Under the pieces are notes generated by a model that saw only the letters and a list, made by a program, of their open reading frames with translations, ran no database searches and was not told where the DNA came from. From Serinibacter arcticus (lineage in GTDB: Bacteria > Actinomycetota > Actinomycetes > Actinomycetales > Beutenbergiaceae): 64,000 bases of DNA. The stretch covers positions 620,001 to 684,000 of the forward strand of contig NZ_PYHR01000002.1 in NCBI RefSeq assembly GCF_003121705.1, read 5' to 3'. The position numbers were made by a program, and so were the translations under genes. Every line of letters starts with the position of its first letter. Position 1 is the stretch's first letter. Positions 27,178 to 38,492 of the stretch are shown piece by piece.

Positions 27178-27545
27178 CTAGTCCCGGGACGATGCCGGAA
27201 GGTCCATGTCTTCGCCGCTGTCCCCGACACCGGCGAGCTCGTTCTCGATCGTCGGGCTGGGCAGGTCCACAGTCTCCAGAGGCGAGACGTAGAGACAGGT
27301 GCGGGTCTCGCCGTCCTCGACGCACTCGGCCCCGGTCGCCGACTGTTGTCCTGCCTGGGCGATCCACACGGCCTCGAGCATCCCCTCCGTGAGGGCTCCA
27401 GCCGGCGCATTCGTGGATCGACGTCGAGTTGACGTGGAACTTCGACGTCGGCAGGCTGCGGAGACTTCGGAACAGCGGGCACGAAGATCAGCCCGCCCAC
27501 GATGATCGCGACTGCTGCGCTGGCACCTGAGGCGAATCTCTTCAT
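27178..27545 (-). CDS. Small exported protein, unknown function (one apparent frameshift)
   Basis: The N-terminus MKRFASGASAAVAIIVGGLIFVPAV is a clear membrane or signal segment, but the frame then degenerates. The neighbouring frame continues with ALTEGMLEAVWIAQAGQQSATGAECVEDGETRTCLYV to a stop at 27178. A single missing base around 27413-27419 (GTGGATC) joins the two into about 122 aa with one Cys pair (AECVEDGETRTC). Not recognised. Either a small single-pass or secreted protein with a sequencing error, or a young pseudogene. Confidence 0.5.
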
Positions 27546-27631
27546 CGAAGTCTCGCTCTGCCGAGGCCGGGTTGGATCCCCACGCTACGGCAGGGACTGT
27601 CCTTGGGGCAGGTGCGCCTGCTGCACGTCCC

Positions 27632-27892
27632 CTACTCAGCAGCGGGTCGGGTACCCCTCTTGTTTCTGAGACTCGTCACGGCCCAGATCAGGTTAAGCGA
27701 CCCCAGGGGAATCATGAAGAGCGAGCTCCAGGCGCGGTCGAGACCGAAGAAGAGGTTCCCGACGCCGATCAACAGCATCAGCGTCGCGCTGGCGGCGAAG
27801 AACCAGGCCACTGGTCTCACGAGCGGCCTGAACCCAAGCTGCCTGAGGAGCTTGGGATGTGGTCCGGGCGGCCAGGACTCGTCGACGAGCAT
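27632..27892 (-). CDS. Small two-helix membrane protein
   Basis: Predicted 86-aa protein with two membrane segments (PVAWFFAASATLMLLIGVGN and SSLFMIPLGSLNLIWAVTSL) and a basic C-terminus. No family recognised. The frame is open upstream to about 28027, but the extra N-terminus looks non-natural, so ATG 27892 is preferred. No strong ribosome binding site is seen and confidence is limited by its size. Confidence 0.5.
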   Translation of the reverse strand: MLVDESWPPGPHPKLLRQLGFRPLVRPVAWFFAASATLMLLIGVGNLFFGLDRAWSSLFMIPLGSLNLIWAVTSLRNKRGTRPAAE

Positions 27893-27980
27893 GTGCCCAT
27901 GGTGGGTGCTGATGGGCTGGGCCGCGACTGCAGCAGACCCGCCTGAGAGCTGGCCGGGCGCTCGGATGCCCGAACCCGTG

Positions 27981-27986
27981 CATGGT
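27981..27986 (+). promoter_or_regulatory. Putative -10 of leaderless membrane-protein gene
   Basis: CATGGT ends six bases before ATG 27993; the context CATGGTGGGGACATG closely matches that of the DUF427 gene at 18123. Confidence 0.4.
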
Positions 27987-27992
27987 GGGGAC

Positions 27993-28292
27993 ATGAGTTC
28001 AGAGCCGAGCCCCCGCCGGAGGAGCAACGATCACGCCCGCAACATGGCGCTCCTCGGAGCAACGATGGTGCCGCTCCTGATCGTGCTCGGACTCATCTTC
28101 CCCTGGTCGGGGACCACCCAAATCATGCTCGCTGGGTGGGCCGCCATCGGATCATCTGTAGGACTATGGATGTTGCTCCGCAACCAGGGTCGGACAAGCG
28201 CTCCGTACATCGCGCTCGTGGCCACCGCCTTCGCCCTCGTCGCCGTCATCGTCTTCTTCGCCTACCCGGTGGCCGTGCCGACTCCTTCGTAG
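27993..28292 (+). CDS. Small three-helix membrane protein
   Basis: A 99-aa protein with a short basic N-terminus (SPRRRSNDHARN) and three hydrophobic segments (ALLGATMVPLLIVLGLIF, TQIMLAGWAAIGSSVGLWML, YIALVATAFALVAVIVFFAY). It has no conserved motif I know. It may be an actinobacterial orphan. It converges on the metallopeptidase-like gene 20 bases downstream. Confidence 0.6.
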   Translation: MSSEPSPRRRSNDHARNMALLGATMVPLLIVLGLIFPWSGTTQIMLAGWAAIGSSVGLWMLLRNQGRTSAPYIALVATAFALVAVIVFFAYPVAVPTPS

Positions 28293-28312
28293 GGCCAGGG
28301 GATCGCCGTCCG

Positions 28313-29464
28313 TCACCCCAGGGGCGCGTTGAGGGTGGCTGCCCAGTCGCGGATGGCCTGACGTTCGTTCTCGTCGCAGACGTGGCCGTAGCCGGTCGTG
28401 AAGTCACCGTTCGTGAGCGACCACTCGTTGTAGTAGGTGAGCGCGTAGCAGTCGGCCATGACTTCCTCGCTCCCCTGGAACAGGCCCTGGGCGAGCAGCG
28501 CCTTGTAGTCACCGTCGTTGTTCAGGTAGCTCGCGTTGTCGGCGCGCTGGTACACGTGCGCCAGCTCGTGCACGACGGTGAACTTGCTGGCCCACTCGCC
28601 CAGCTCGCTCTCGGGCAGCAGATGGACTGTGAGGGAGTCGCCTTTCTTGATGCACCCGGTGATTCGTCGAGTCTCCGTGGAGGGGGTGCACGTCGTGGCT
28701 GCATCCCACTGGATGTCGACGAACCCTCGGCCAGCAGCGTCGACGATGCCCTCGGAGACCGAACCGCTGGCGTTCACGCGTCGAGCCTGGGCCGCGGCGA
28801 CACTGGCTTCCAGACCCTCCCTGAACGTCGTCGTCTGGGCTGCGACGGTCTGCGCCGAATGCTGCTGCCAGCTCGGATCAGCCATCAGTTCGTCCTGGCG
28901 GAACAACCACTCGAAGTCGGCGACGAGCCACGCCACGGGCGACCCGTCGAACTCGAGCGAGAGCTCGTCGATCCTCGCCCGCTCCTCGTGGAAGAGCGCG
29001 ACCTGCGCATCGACCTCGGAACTCGTCGTCGACGCCGCCTCGGGAGTCGCACCGGCGGATGGCTCAGCTGTGTCGCTCCCCGTGGGGGCGAGCCCCGCAC
29101 CGACACCCGCCAGTGCGACCACCGCTCCGAGAACAACCACGCCCAGGCAGCCGAAGCCCGCCAACCATCCACCCACTCCCCGGCGTCGACGCGGCGGGCC
29201 TGGGACCGGCCCGTGCCCAGGTGCGTTGGCCGGCGGACGGGAAGGGGCTGCCATCGGTGCAGCAGCGCGGTGGTGTGGGGCCGGGACGGACAGCGTCGGG
29301 TTGACGCTGCGGATCCACCGGACCAGGTCCGGGTACGCGGCCGGGTTCGCAGCGATCAGGCCATGCAGGTCCCGTCGTCGAGCCGCAAGGTCGGCCAGGA
29401 CCTGGGGAGGTGTGCTGGGACTGCTCGCGATCGCGTGGTCACGGCTCGGCTGCCCCTGATTCAT
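28313..29464 (-). CDS. Membrane-anchored HExxH metallopeptidase-like protein with LRR-variant domain
   Basis: A 383-aa protein in three parts. Residues about 10-50 (IASSPSTPPQVLADLAARR ... AANPAAYPDLVRWI) look like the variant leucine-rich-repeat domain common in actinobacteria. A Pro-rich linker leads to one membrane helix (LAGFGCLGVVVLGAVVALAGVG, about 103-124). The extracellular part carries VVHELAHVYQ (about 297), an HExxH zinc site, followed by EEVMADCYALTY where the downstream Glu/Asp could be the third ligand. Predicted to be a surface zinc protease; substrate unknown. The ATG has AAGGGGAG upstream. Confidence 0.7.
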   Translation of the reverse strand: MNQGQPSRDHAIASSPSTPPQVLADLAARRRDLHGLIAANPAAYPDLVRWIRSVNPTLSVPAPHHRAAAPMAAPSRPPANAPGHGPVPGPPRRRRGVGGWLAGFGCLGVVVLGAVVALAGVGAGLAPTGSDTAEPSAGATPEAASTTSSEVDAQVALFHEERARIDELSLEFDGSPVAWLVADFEWLFRQDELMADPSWQQHSAQTVAAQTTTFREGLEASVAAAQARRVNASGSVSEGIVDAAGRGFVDIQWDAATTCTPSTETRRITGCIKKGDSLTVHLLPESELGEWASKFTVVHELAHVYQRADNASYLNNDGDYKALLAQGLFQGSEEVMADCYALTYYNEWSLTNGDFTTGYGHVCDENERQAIRDWAATLNAPLG

Positions 29465-29806
29465 TGCTCCCCTTGGTGTCGATCGCTGTGCGGCGTCCTG
29501 CGAGCGGTGTTCACCTCTCGCAGCCCATCAACCCTAGGGTCCCTGCTCCAGCTGGGTGGGGTTGGGCTCGACGACGGGACGGGCTGTGGCCCTCTGGACC
29601 AGCAGTCGGCCCGGTGCCGCAGCCAGCAGCGCTGGTCGGTCGTGAAGTGAAGCAACCCGCCCTGGCGTTCAAGGACACGTCTGGACGGTTCTGTGCCAGG
29701 CTCGCAGGAGGCTAGAGCCCGGCTGGCCGAGCGTAGCCCGAGGCCAGCTCCGAGTGCTGCCGGCCCTCTGCCGAGCAAGACTCGTGGTGCAGGGCGGGAT
29801 CCTGTC
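29465..29806. other. Gap without recognised gene
   Basis: About 340 bases between the promoter side of the metallopeptidase gene and the 3' end of the efflux-like gene. No credible open frame, hairpin or repeat was seen. It presumably holds the metallopeptidase promoter. Confidence 0.4.
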
Positions 29807-30271
29807 CTACAAGATTGCCGTGACGAGGCCGAGGGCTACGAGTGCGACGAAGATCGTGTTGATTGCGGCGCTGATCACTGCTGAGACGCTCACGGTTCGT
29901 CGGTCCAGTCCTGCCGTGCTCATGATGAACGCGTTCAGCGGCACGCTGAGCAGGAATCCCCCGATGATCATCGCGACGGGGACACCGAACCGCTGATCGC
30001 GCCCCAGCACCTTCCTCTCGCGTGCATCCTCGGTCCTGGACCGTCGCCCCACGCGGCCGCCCAGGGCGACAGCTGCGAATGAGACTGCTGCGGTACCGGC
30101 GAACGAGACCAGTGCTGCGAGCACCCACGGCACGCCGATGACGATGCCGATCCCGACGGCGACGTCTCCTTCCAGGAAGGGAATCGCTGCCACCAGGCCC
30201 AGAGCGATCACCTGGAGCACCATCGGCATGCCGTCCAGTGACGTCCTCAGGGTCTCGATCAGCTCCTGCAT
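29807..30271 (-). CDS. Small multidrug-export-like membrane protein
   Basis: A 154-aa integral membrane protein with about four helices, including VLQVIALGLVAAIPFLEGDVAVGIG near the N-terminus, where a Pro-Phe-x-Glu in the membrane resembles the (E/P)-containing first helix of the putative small multi-drug export family. The middle is basic (GRRSRTEDARERK), and the last two helices are rich in small residues. The start ATG 30271 has a GAGGAGCGAGGA Shine-Dalgarno-like run. Its promoter region is shared with the divergent two-component system, hinting that it is the regulated target (inference). Confidence 0.6.
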   Translation of the reverse strand: MQELIETLRTSLDGMPMVLQVIALGLVAAIPFLEGDVAVGIGIVIGVPWVLAALVSFAGTAAVSFAAVALGGRVGRRSRTEDARERKVLGRDQRFGVPVAMIIGGFLLSVPLNAFIMSTAGLDRRTVSVSAVISAAINTIFVALVALGLVTAIL

Positions 30272-30357
30272 TCCTCGCTCCTCACGCCGGTGACTGGTGC
30301 TTCCACCGTCCCTGCTCGGCAGTTGAGGAAGTAGTGCCGTTCAGCCAGGATTTCGCA

Positions 30358-30370
30358 TGACGTTTCGTCA
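30358..30370. promoter_or_regulatory. Candidate response-regulator operator TGACG-TTT-CGTCA
   Basis: Perfect inverted repeat with five-base arms and a three-base spacer, in the 137-bp region between divergent start codons (30271 and 30409). It is centred about 31 bases upstream of the kinase -10, a place where a NarL/DesR-type regulator could act on both promoters. Confidence 0.45.
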
Positions 30371-30394
30371 CTGCCGCGGCCGAGGAGGGGCCGG

Positions 30395-30400
30395 TAGCCT
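30395..30400 (+). promoter_or_regulatory. Putative -10 of histidine kinase gene
   Basis: TAGCCT ends eight bases before ATG 30409; no ribosome binding site is evident. Confidence 0.4.
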
Positions 30401-30408
30401 CGGACAAG

Positions 30409-31533
30409 ATGAGCAGTACAACCCCCTCGCCTGCCGAGCATCTCGACGTCGATCGCCTGGAGGCCGAGGTTCGCAGCTGGGTGCGTCGGGGGTACCTCTT
30501 CGCCTTCCTGATCACCCTCACGGCAGCTCTGCTCGCTTCTCCGCGCGGCGCACCGGCTGGGCCTGCTGCTGTCAGCGCGGTCGTCGCCGTCGTCTTCCTG
30601 CTCGTTCCGAGGGCTGTTGCCGCCACCCGTCTGTTGACGCTGGGCACCCTGGTCAGTGTCGCCGTCTACGTCGCCGCCGCGGCCCAGGGAGGCTCGCCCG
30701 TCGCGGGGATCGGCGTGGGAGTGTGCGCGGGGCTGTGGGTCGCTCGCACGGAACCGAGATGGCGCGGCGTCGCCACAGGCTTGGCAGTCTTGCTCATCGT
30801 TGCGCTCGCACTGCCCGCTCTCGTGCGGGACAGTCCTCACGCGATCCGCGAGGCCGTCGTCCTAGCGGTGATGGGGGCGGTGTGGATCGCCACGGTGCTG
30901 GATGCCGAGGGGCAGCGATCTCTGTTTCGTTCTCTGGAGCACGTCAAGGATGTCGAGCGCGAGCACGCCCTTCTGCAGGAGCGGCAGCGCTTCTCGTCCG
31001 ACCTGCACGACATCCAGGGGCACAGCTTGCACGCCATCCGGTTGAAGACAGCGCTGGCCAGGCGCTTGCACCCCCATCAGCCCGATCAGGTGGCGGCCGA
31101 ACTGGAGTCGATCTCTGCGCTGGCCAAGGAAGCGATCGATCAGGGTCGGCGGCTGGCTGAGGGGACTCCGGCCCTCTCGCTGACGTCCGAGATCGCCAAC
31201 GCCCAACAGCTCTTGGCCGCCTCCGGTGCCGACGTCGTGGTGACCGGCGGATCGGATGAGCCCTCCGATCATTCCGCCCAGGTCCTCGCTCTCGCCTTGC
31301 GCGAGGCGACGACCAACGTCCTGCGGCACGCCGACGCACAGAACGTGACCATCGAGGTCTCCGGCCGCACGCTCACGGTGGTCAACGACGGCGCGCGACA
31401 GCCCGCCCGAGATGAGCGCGGACTGGCCGACCTCAGGAGACGGGTGTCAACGGCAGGTGGACGGCTCGAGGTCCGAGCTGAGGGTTCCGCCTTCGAGCTC
31501 AGAGTCCTCGTCGGCGATGGCGGTCCTCGATGA
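30409..31533 (+). CDS. NarL-type sensor histidine kinase (DesK/HPK7 class)
   Basis: A 374-aa membrane sensor kinase. Residues about 25-165 form roughly five hydrophobic helices with short loops and no large extracellular domain, so it probably senses the membrane or a membrane-borne signal. The dimerisation box DLHDIQGHSLHAIRLK (His near 199) is the HisKA_3 type, and the ATPase domain has LREATTNVLRHADA (N box) and a short G box ERGLADLRRRV. Partner is the response regulator overlapping by ATGA. It is divergent from the export-like protein. Confidence 0.88.
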   Translation: MSSTTPSPAEHLDVDRLEAEVRSWVRRGYLFAFLITLTAALLASPRGAPAGPAAVSAVVAVVFLLVPRAVAATRLLTLGTLVSVAVYVAAAAQGGSPVAGIGVGVCAGLWVARTEPRWRGVATGLAVLLIVALALPALVRDSPHAIREAVVLAVMGAVWIATVLDAEGQRSLFRSLEHVKDVEREHALLQERQRFSSDLHDIQGHSLHAIRLKTALARRLHPHQPDQVAAELESISALAKEAIDQGRRLAEGTPALSLTSEIANAQQLLAASGADVVVTGGSDEPSDHSAQVLALALREATTNVLRHADAQNVTIEVSGRTLTVVNDGARQPARDERGLADLRRRVSTAGGRLEVRAEGSAFELRVLVGDGGPR

Positions 31534-32135
31534 CGGTGACTGTGCTGCTGGCCGACGACGAGCAGCTGATCCGCTCAGCGCTCGCTGCTCTCCTCCCGCT
31601 GGAGGCCGACATAGCCGTCGTGGGAGAGGCTGCAGACGGCGATCAGGCCGTCAAACTCGTCACCGCGACCCGACCCGACGTGGTCGTCCTGGACGTGGAG
31701 ATGCCGATCCTCGACGGCATGCAGGCTGCCGAACAGATTCTGACCCGGGACCCGAAGGCCAAGGTGCTGATGCTGACACGCCACGCGCGCCCCGGCATGC
31801 TGCGCAGCGCGCTCGCGATCGGTGTACGGGGCTTCCTGTCCAAAGACTGCGAACCCGAACGCATCGCACGCGCCATCGTCAACATCGCCGGAGGCGACCG
31901 TGACATCGACACCTCCCTGGCCGCTCGGGCCCTCACACATGACTGCCCGCTCACCACGCGCGAGCAGGACGTTCTACGTGTCACGTTGGACGGCTCGAGC
32001 GTTCGGGAGATCGCGGAGGTGCTCCATCTGTCCTCCGGCACGGTGCGCAACTACCTGTCCTCGGCAATCCGCAAGGTCGGTGCATCGAACAGACGTGAGG
32101 CGGCCCGGATCGCGCGCGCCAACGACTGGATCTGA
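31530..32135 (+). CDS. NarL/DesR-family response regulator
   Basis: A 201-aa regulator. The receiver domain has the acidic pair ADDE (9-12), phospho-acceptor Asp near 55 in VVVLDVEMP, the switch Thr in MLTRHA and Lys near 105 in FLSKD. The C-terminal LuxR-type helix-turn-helix is LTTREQDVLRVTLDGSS...EVLHLSSGTVRNYL, ending in NDWI. The start overlaps the kinase stop as ATGA. A degraded copy of its last 90 codons lies 660 bases downstream (32793-33057). Confidence 0.9.
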   Translation: MTVTVLLADDEQLIRSALAALLPLEADIAVVGEAADGDQAVKLVTATRPDVVVLDVEMPILDGMQAAEQILTRDPKAKVLMLTRHARPGMLRSALAIGVRGFLSKDCEPERIARAIVNIAGGDRDIDTSLAARALTHDCPLTTREQDVLRVTLDGSSVREIAEVLHLSSGTVRNYLSSAIRKVGASNRREAARIARANDWI

Positions 32136-32272
32136 ATCCGGCGGCCAGGACACAACCCCCGTCAGCCTCACGGCACCCGGTACGTCAGCACCTGAGGCTG
32201 TGAAGCGCAGCAGCATGGCCGGTAACGATCGTTTGCGGAGGGCTCCGCCTGGTCGGTAGCGGTGCGAGGTAA

Positions 32273-32761
32273 CTAGTCGGTCCGGCCATTGGAGTGGGTG
32301 TAGATGGCGGCAACCCAGTAGACGTCGTCGGCAGCTTCGACTTCGACCACGCTTTCTGAGAAGGTCCCGACGATGTCGTTGTTTTCGCCGCCAACTCCGT
32401 AGGCTCCGACCCCGAACATCGTGTCCTCGCACTCGTCGGAGAACTGTTCTTCGCCGTCGAGTCGCACGGTGAGGTGCCCTGAGCTGATGCACTTGATCAC
32501 GAAGTCACGGGCTGACTGGGTAGGCGTAAGGGTGAACTGTGCCGATCCCCGACCTGGCCGGGGCTTCACCAGCACGTCTTCCAGCCCTTCGCGATCCGAC
32601 AGCAAAACGTCGGCAGCATCGAGGGCCTCATCGAGAGTGGGCGGCGCAGGTTCCGACGGACTGCATGCCCCCAACAGGATGGCAGCCGTGCCGACGATCG
32701 CGGCTCCCACCCGGGCACGCCTGACCTTGGCCCTCACCCCGTGCGAGGCAGGCTCGGCCAT
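32273..32761 (-). CDS. Small lipoprotein, paralogue 3 of a local family
   Basis: A 162-aa predicted lipoprotein (lipobox LGAC, Cys near 33) very similar in layout to the 25397 gene: PTLDEALDAADVLLSDR, PRPGRGSAQFTL, ARDFVIKCISSGHLTVRLDGE, a CED motif and DDVYWVAAIYT. ATG 32761 is preferred; GTG 32776 is an alternative. Unlike paralogues 1 and 2 it has no -10-like hexamer at the usual spacing, and the response-regulator remnant begins just upstream of its start, so its original promoter may have been lost or replaced. Function unknown. Confidence 0.75.
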   Translation of the reverse strand: MAEPASHGVRAKVRRARVGAAIVGTAAILLGACSPSEPAPPTLDEALDAADVLLSDREGLEDVLVKPRPGRGSAQFTLTPTQSARDFVIKCISSGHLTVRLDGEEQFSDECEDTMFGVGAYGVGGENNDIVGTFSESVVEVEAADDVYWVAAIYTHSNGRTD

Positions 32762-32792
32762 CGGACTCGCGATCACCGCACGACAGAGGCGG

Positions 32793-33057
32793 CTCGTGCC
32801 ATCGTCAGCATGGCAGGAGGCGACCGTGACATCGCCGCCTACCTGGCTGCACGGGCCCGACGCACGACTGCCCGCTGACCGCCCGCGAGCAGAACGTCCT
32901 GCGCGTCACGCTGGATGGCTCGAGCGTTCGCGAGATCGCGGCGGTGCTCCATCTGTCATCCGGCACGGTGCGCAACGATCTGTCCTCGCCGATCTGTAAG
33001 GTCGGGCAGCAACCCGACGCGAGGCAGCCTGGACCGCGCACGCGAACGACTGGACCC
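32793..33057 (+). pseudogene. Remnant of a second NarL/DesR response regulator
   Basis: This stretch aligns over about 265 bases with codons about 112-199 of the response regulator at 31530 (shared blocks include GGAGGCGACCGTGACATCG and GGCTCGAGCGTTCG, and the recognition-helix region SSGTVRN). It lacks the receiver domain, has an in-frame TGA after a one-base deletion near 32860-32875, and a further indel near 33005-33015. It starts about 30 bases from the oppositely oriented lipoprotein gene, as if that gene replaced the 5' part. Confidence 0.75.
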
Positions 33058-33106
33058 GATGTCGATGGGGTCGGCCGGCCCGGTCCACTTCGCTTGAAAC
33101 GCAGCA

Positions 33107-33136
33107 CGCCCCGCCAGGCCGAAGCCTGACGGGGCG
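33107..33136. terminator. Hairpin terminator near aconitase 3' end
   Basis: A 13-base stem with one mismatch (CGCCCCGCCAGGC / GCCTGACGGGGCG) and a four-base loop, about 95 bases beyond the aconitase stop. No T-tract. Confidence 0.6.
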
Positions 33137-33229
33137 CACGCGCTCCGCAACGCTGCTACCGCGATCGACGCGTGCTCATCGATCGGTTCCAGCACAGCCC
33201 GCGAGGCGGGTCCCCGAGCGGATCAGCGA

Positions 33230-36001
<2,772 letters not shown>

Positions 36002-36053
36002 CGGGTCTCCTTCGTGTCGCCCGGTCAGGGCGTCTCCGACATTTATCTCGACG

Positions 36054-38492
36054 TCAAGATATCTTACCGCGCCCCGACGTCCCAGCCCGACGCGCCAGCG
36101 CGCGGACGCCCACCAGGAGCGCACCGCCGACCACGACGACCACCGCCACGATCAGCCAGTGCTTGGCGTCCGGACGCTCGAGCAGGAAGAAGTCGGCCGC
36201 GAGCGGCACGTACGGCGCGGCGAGCCCGGCCAGGGTCAGCACCGCGACCATCACGACCTTCCACCACACGAGCGGACGGGCGTGCAGCACGACGACGACC
36301 ATCCCGAGACCGAGCGTGCTGAGCGTCGCCAGCGTCCGCGCCATCTGGGTCCCCGCGACGTCGGGATCGCTCGCGACGGCGGTCACCACCAGCGCGGCGA
36401 CGGCCACCACCACCCCCGCGGGGATCGCGAACGTCAGGACCCGGCGCAGGAACCCGGGCACGTAGCGCTCGGAGCTCGAGGGCAGCGACAGCAGGAAGCC
36501 AGGGATGCCGATCGTGAGCGCCGAGACGAGCGTGAGCTGGCGCGGCAGGAACGGGTAGGCGATCGGCACCACGAACCCGGCCAGCACCGTCACGAGCGCG
36601 AGCACCGTGGAGTAGGCGGTCTTGACCAGGAAGAAGTTGGCGACGCGCTCCATGTTGGCGATGACGCGGCGGCCCTGGGCCAGCACCCCCGGCAGCGTGG
36701 AGAACTTGCCGTCCAGCAGCACCAGGCGCGAGACGGCCTTCGTGGCGCGCGCGCCGTTGCCCATCGCGATGCCGAGGTCGGCCGTCTTGATGGCGAGCGC
36801 GTCGTTGACGCCGTCGCCCGTCATCGCGACCGTGTGGCCGCGCGACTGCAGGGCCTCCACGATCCCGACCTTCTGCTCGGGCGTGACGCGGCCGAGCACC
36901 GACGCGCTCTCGAGCGCCGTGGCGAGCTCGTCGACGTCCTGGGGCAGCTGACGCGCGTCCGCCCCGGGGACGTCGCCGCCCGAGCCCAGCAGGTCGACCT
37001 TGCCGGCGATGGCCGCCACCGTGGTGGGGTCGTCGCCCGAGATGACGCGCAGCCCGACCTCCTGGTCGCGGAAGAACGCGAGCGTCTCGGCCGCGTCCTC
37101 GCGGACGTGCTCGCCGAGCACCACGAGGGCGACGGGCTCGACGACGGGCAGCGGGGCGTCCGGATCCGGGAGCGCCTCCCCCGCACGGCAGAGGACGACG
37201 ACGCGCGAACCGCCCGTGGCGCGCGCGTGCGCGGCGGCCAGGGTGCCGGTGGCCAGGGCGTCCTCGCGGCCCGCGAGCACGACCTCGGGGGCGCCGAGCA
37301 CCCACGCGCGATCGAGCAGGAGCGCCGACCACTTGCGGGCCGAGGAGAAGGGGACCGTGCCGCGGACCGCGGCGTCGTCGCCACCGGGCAGGGCGACCCC
37401 GATCGCGGCCGCCGTGGCGTTCGCCTCCGGGTCGGCGCCGATCGCGGACAGCGCCGCCAGCACGTCGGGCGAGAGGTCGACGGCGTGGGCGTGGCCCTGC
37501 GCGTCGATGGCGAGCATCTCGTCGCACGCGATGGCGCCGTCGGTGATCGTGCCGGTCTTGTCGAGGCAGATGACGTCGACGCGCGCGAGCACCTCGACGG
37601 CGGGCAGCTCCTGCACGAGCACGTTGCGGCGGGCGAGCACGACGGCGGCGAGGGCGAAGTTCATCGAGATCAGCAGCACGAGACCGTCGGGGATCATCCC
37701 GACGACACCGGCGACGGCCTGCACGACGGCGTCGCGCCAGGTCCCGTCGTCGCGCACCGTGTCCCAGCCACCCAGGGCCCTGACCTGGCTCAGCCCGAGC
37801 AGCAGCGCCATCGGCACGATGATGATCGTGATGACGCGCAGGATGCGCTTCACGGCGCCCTGCAGCTCCGAGGACGCGAGGGAGTAGCGGCGCGCCGCCG
37901 CGGTGATCTTCTGGGCGTAGGCGTTCTCGCCCACGCGCGTCGCGACGACGCGGGCGGACCCGGCGACGATCGACGAGCCCGAGAGCACCTCGTCGCCGAC
38001 GGCCTTGCGCACGGGGCGCGACTCGCCGGTCAGCAGCGACTCGTTGGCCTCGAGGCCGCGGACCTCGAGCACCTCGCCGTCCACGGGGACCTGGTCGCCC
38101 GTCGAGACCGAGATCACGTCGTCCTTCACGATCTCGCCGACGGCGAGCGTCACCACGGCGCCGTCGCGCCAGACCTGGGCGGTCGGGGCGTCGAGGATCG
38201 CGAGGTTGTCGAGCGTGCGCTTGGAGCGGTACTCCGTCACCACGCCGATCGCGGTGTTGAGGATCAGCACGAACCCGAACAGGCCGTCCTGCCACTGCCC
38301 CGTGAGCATGACCAGCACGAACGCCGTGGCCAGCATCGCGTTGAACAGCGTGAAGGTGTTGGCCCGCAGGATCTGGCCCAGGCTGCGCGAGCTGGAGTCG
38401 TCCGCGACGTTCGTCTCGCCCCGGGCCACCCGGTCGGCGACCTCGGCCGAGGTGAGGCCGCCGACCGCGGTCGGCGCGTCGGCGGTGCTCAT
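36054..38492 (-). CDS. P-type cation-transporting ATPase (CtpE-like)
   Basis: An 812-aa membrane pump of the HAD-IC family. The phosphorylated Asp is in CLDKTGTIT (about 312), the actuator has the [10 protein letters not shown] motif, and the hinge has [13 protein letters not shown] near 560. The M4 motif is [11 protein letters not shown] (Pro-Asp in place of PEGL), as in mycobacterial CtpE, a calcium-linked pump. No N-terminal metal-binding CxxC domain, so heavy-metal export is unlikely. Ten helices are expected. Start ATG overlaps the methyltransferase stop (ATGA), so the two are co-translated. Confidence 0.88.
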   Translation of the reverse strand: MSTADAPTAVGGLTSAEVADRVARGETNVADDSSSRSLGQILRANTFTLFNAMLATAFVLVMLTGQWQDGLFGFVLILNTAIGVVTEYRSKRTLDNLAILDAPTAQVWRDGAVVTLAVGEIVKDDVISVSTGDQVPVDGEVLEVRGLEANESLLTGESRPVRKAVGDEVLSGSSIVAGSARVVATRVGENAYAQKITAAARRYSLASSELQGAVKRILRVITIIIVPMALLLGLSQVRALGGWDTVRDDGTWRDAVVQAVAGVVGMIPDGLVLLISMNFALAAVVLARRNVLVQELPAVEVLARVDVICLDKTGTITDGAIACDEMLAIDAQGHAHAVDLSPDVLAALSAIGADPEANATAAAIGVALPGGDDAAVRGTVPFSSARKWSALLLDRAWVLGAPEVVLAGREDALATGTLAAAHARATGGSRVVVLCRAGEALPDPDAPLPVVEPVALVVLGEHVREDAAETLAFFRDQEVGLRVISGDDPTTVAAIAGKVDLLGSGGDVPGADARQLPQDVDELATALESASVLGRVTPEQKVGIVEALQSRGHTVAMTGDGVNDALAIKTADLGIAMGNGARATKAVSRLVLLDGKFSTLPGVLAQGRRVIANMERVANFFLVKTAYSTVLALVTVLAGFVVPIAYPFLPRQLTLVSALTIGIPGFLLSLPSSSERYVPGFLRRVLTFAIPAGVVVAVAALVVTAVASDPDVAGTQMARTLATLSTLGLGMVVVVLHARPLVWWKVVMVAVLTLAGLAAPYVPLAADFFLLERPDAKHWLIVAVVVVVGGALLVGVRALARRAGTSGRGKIS

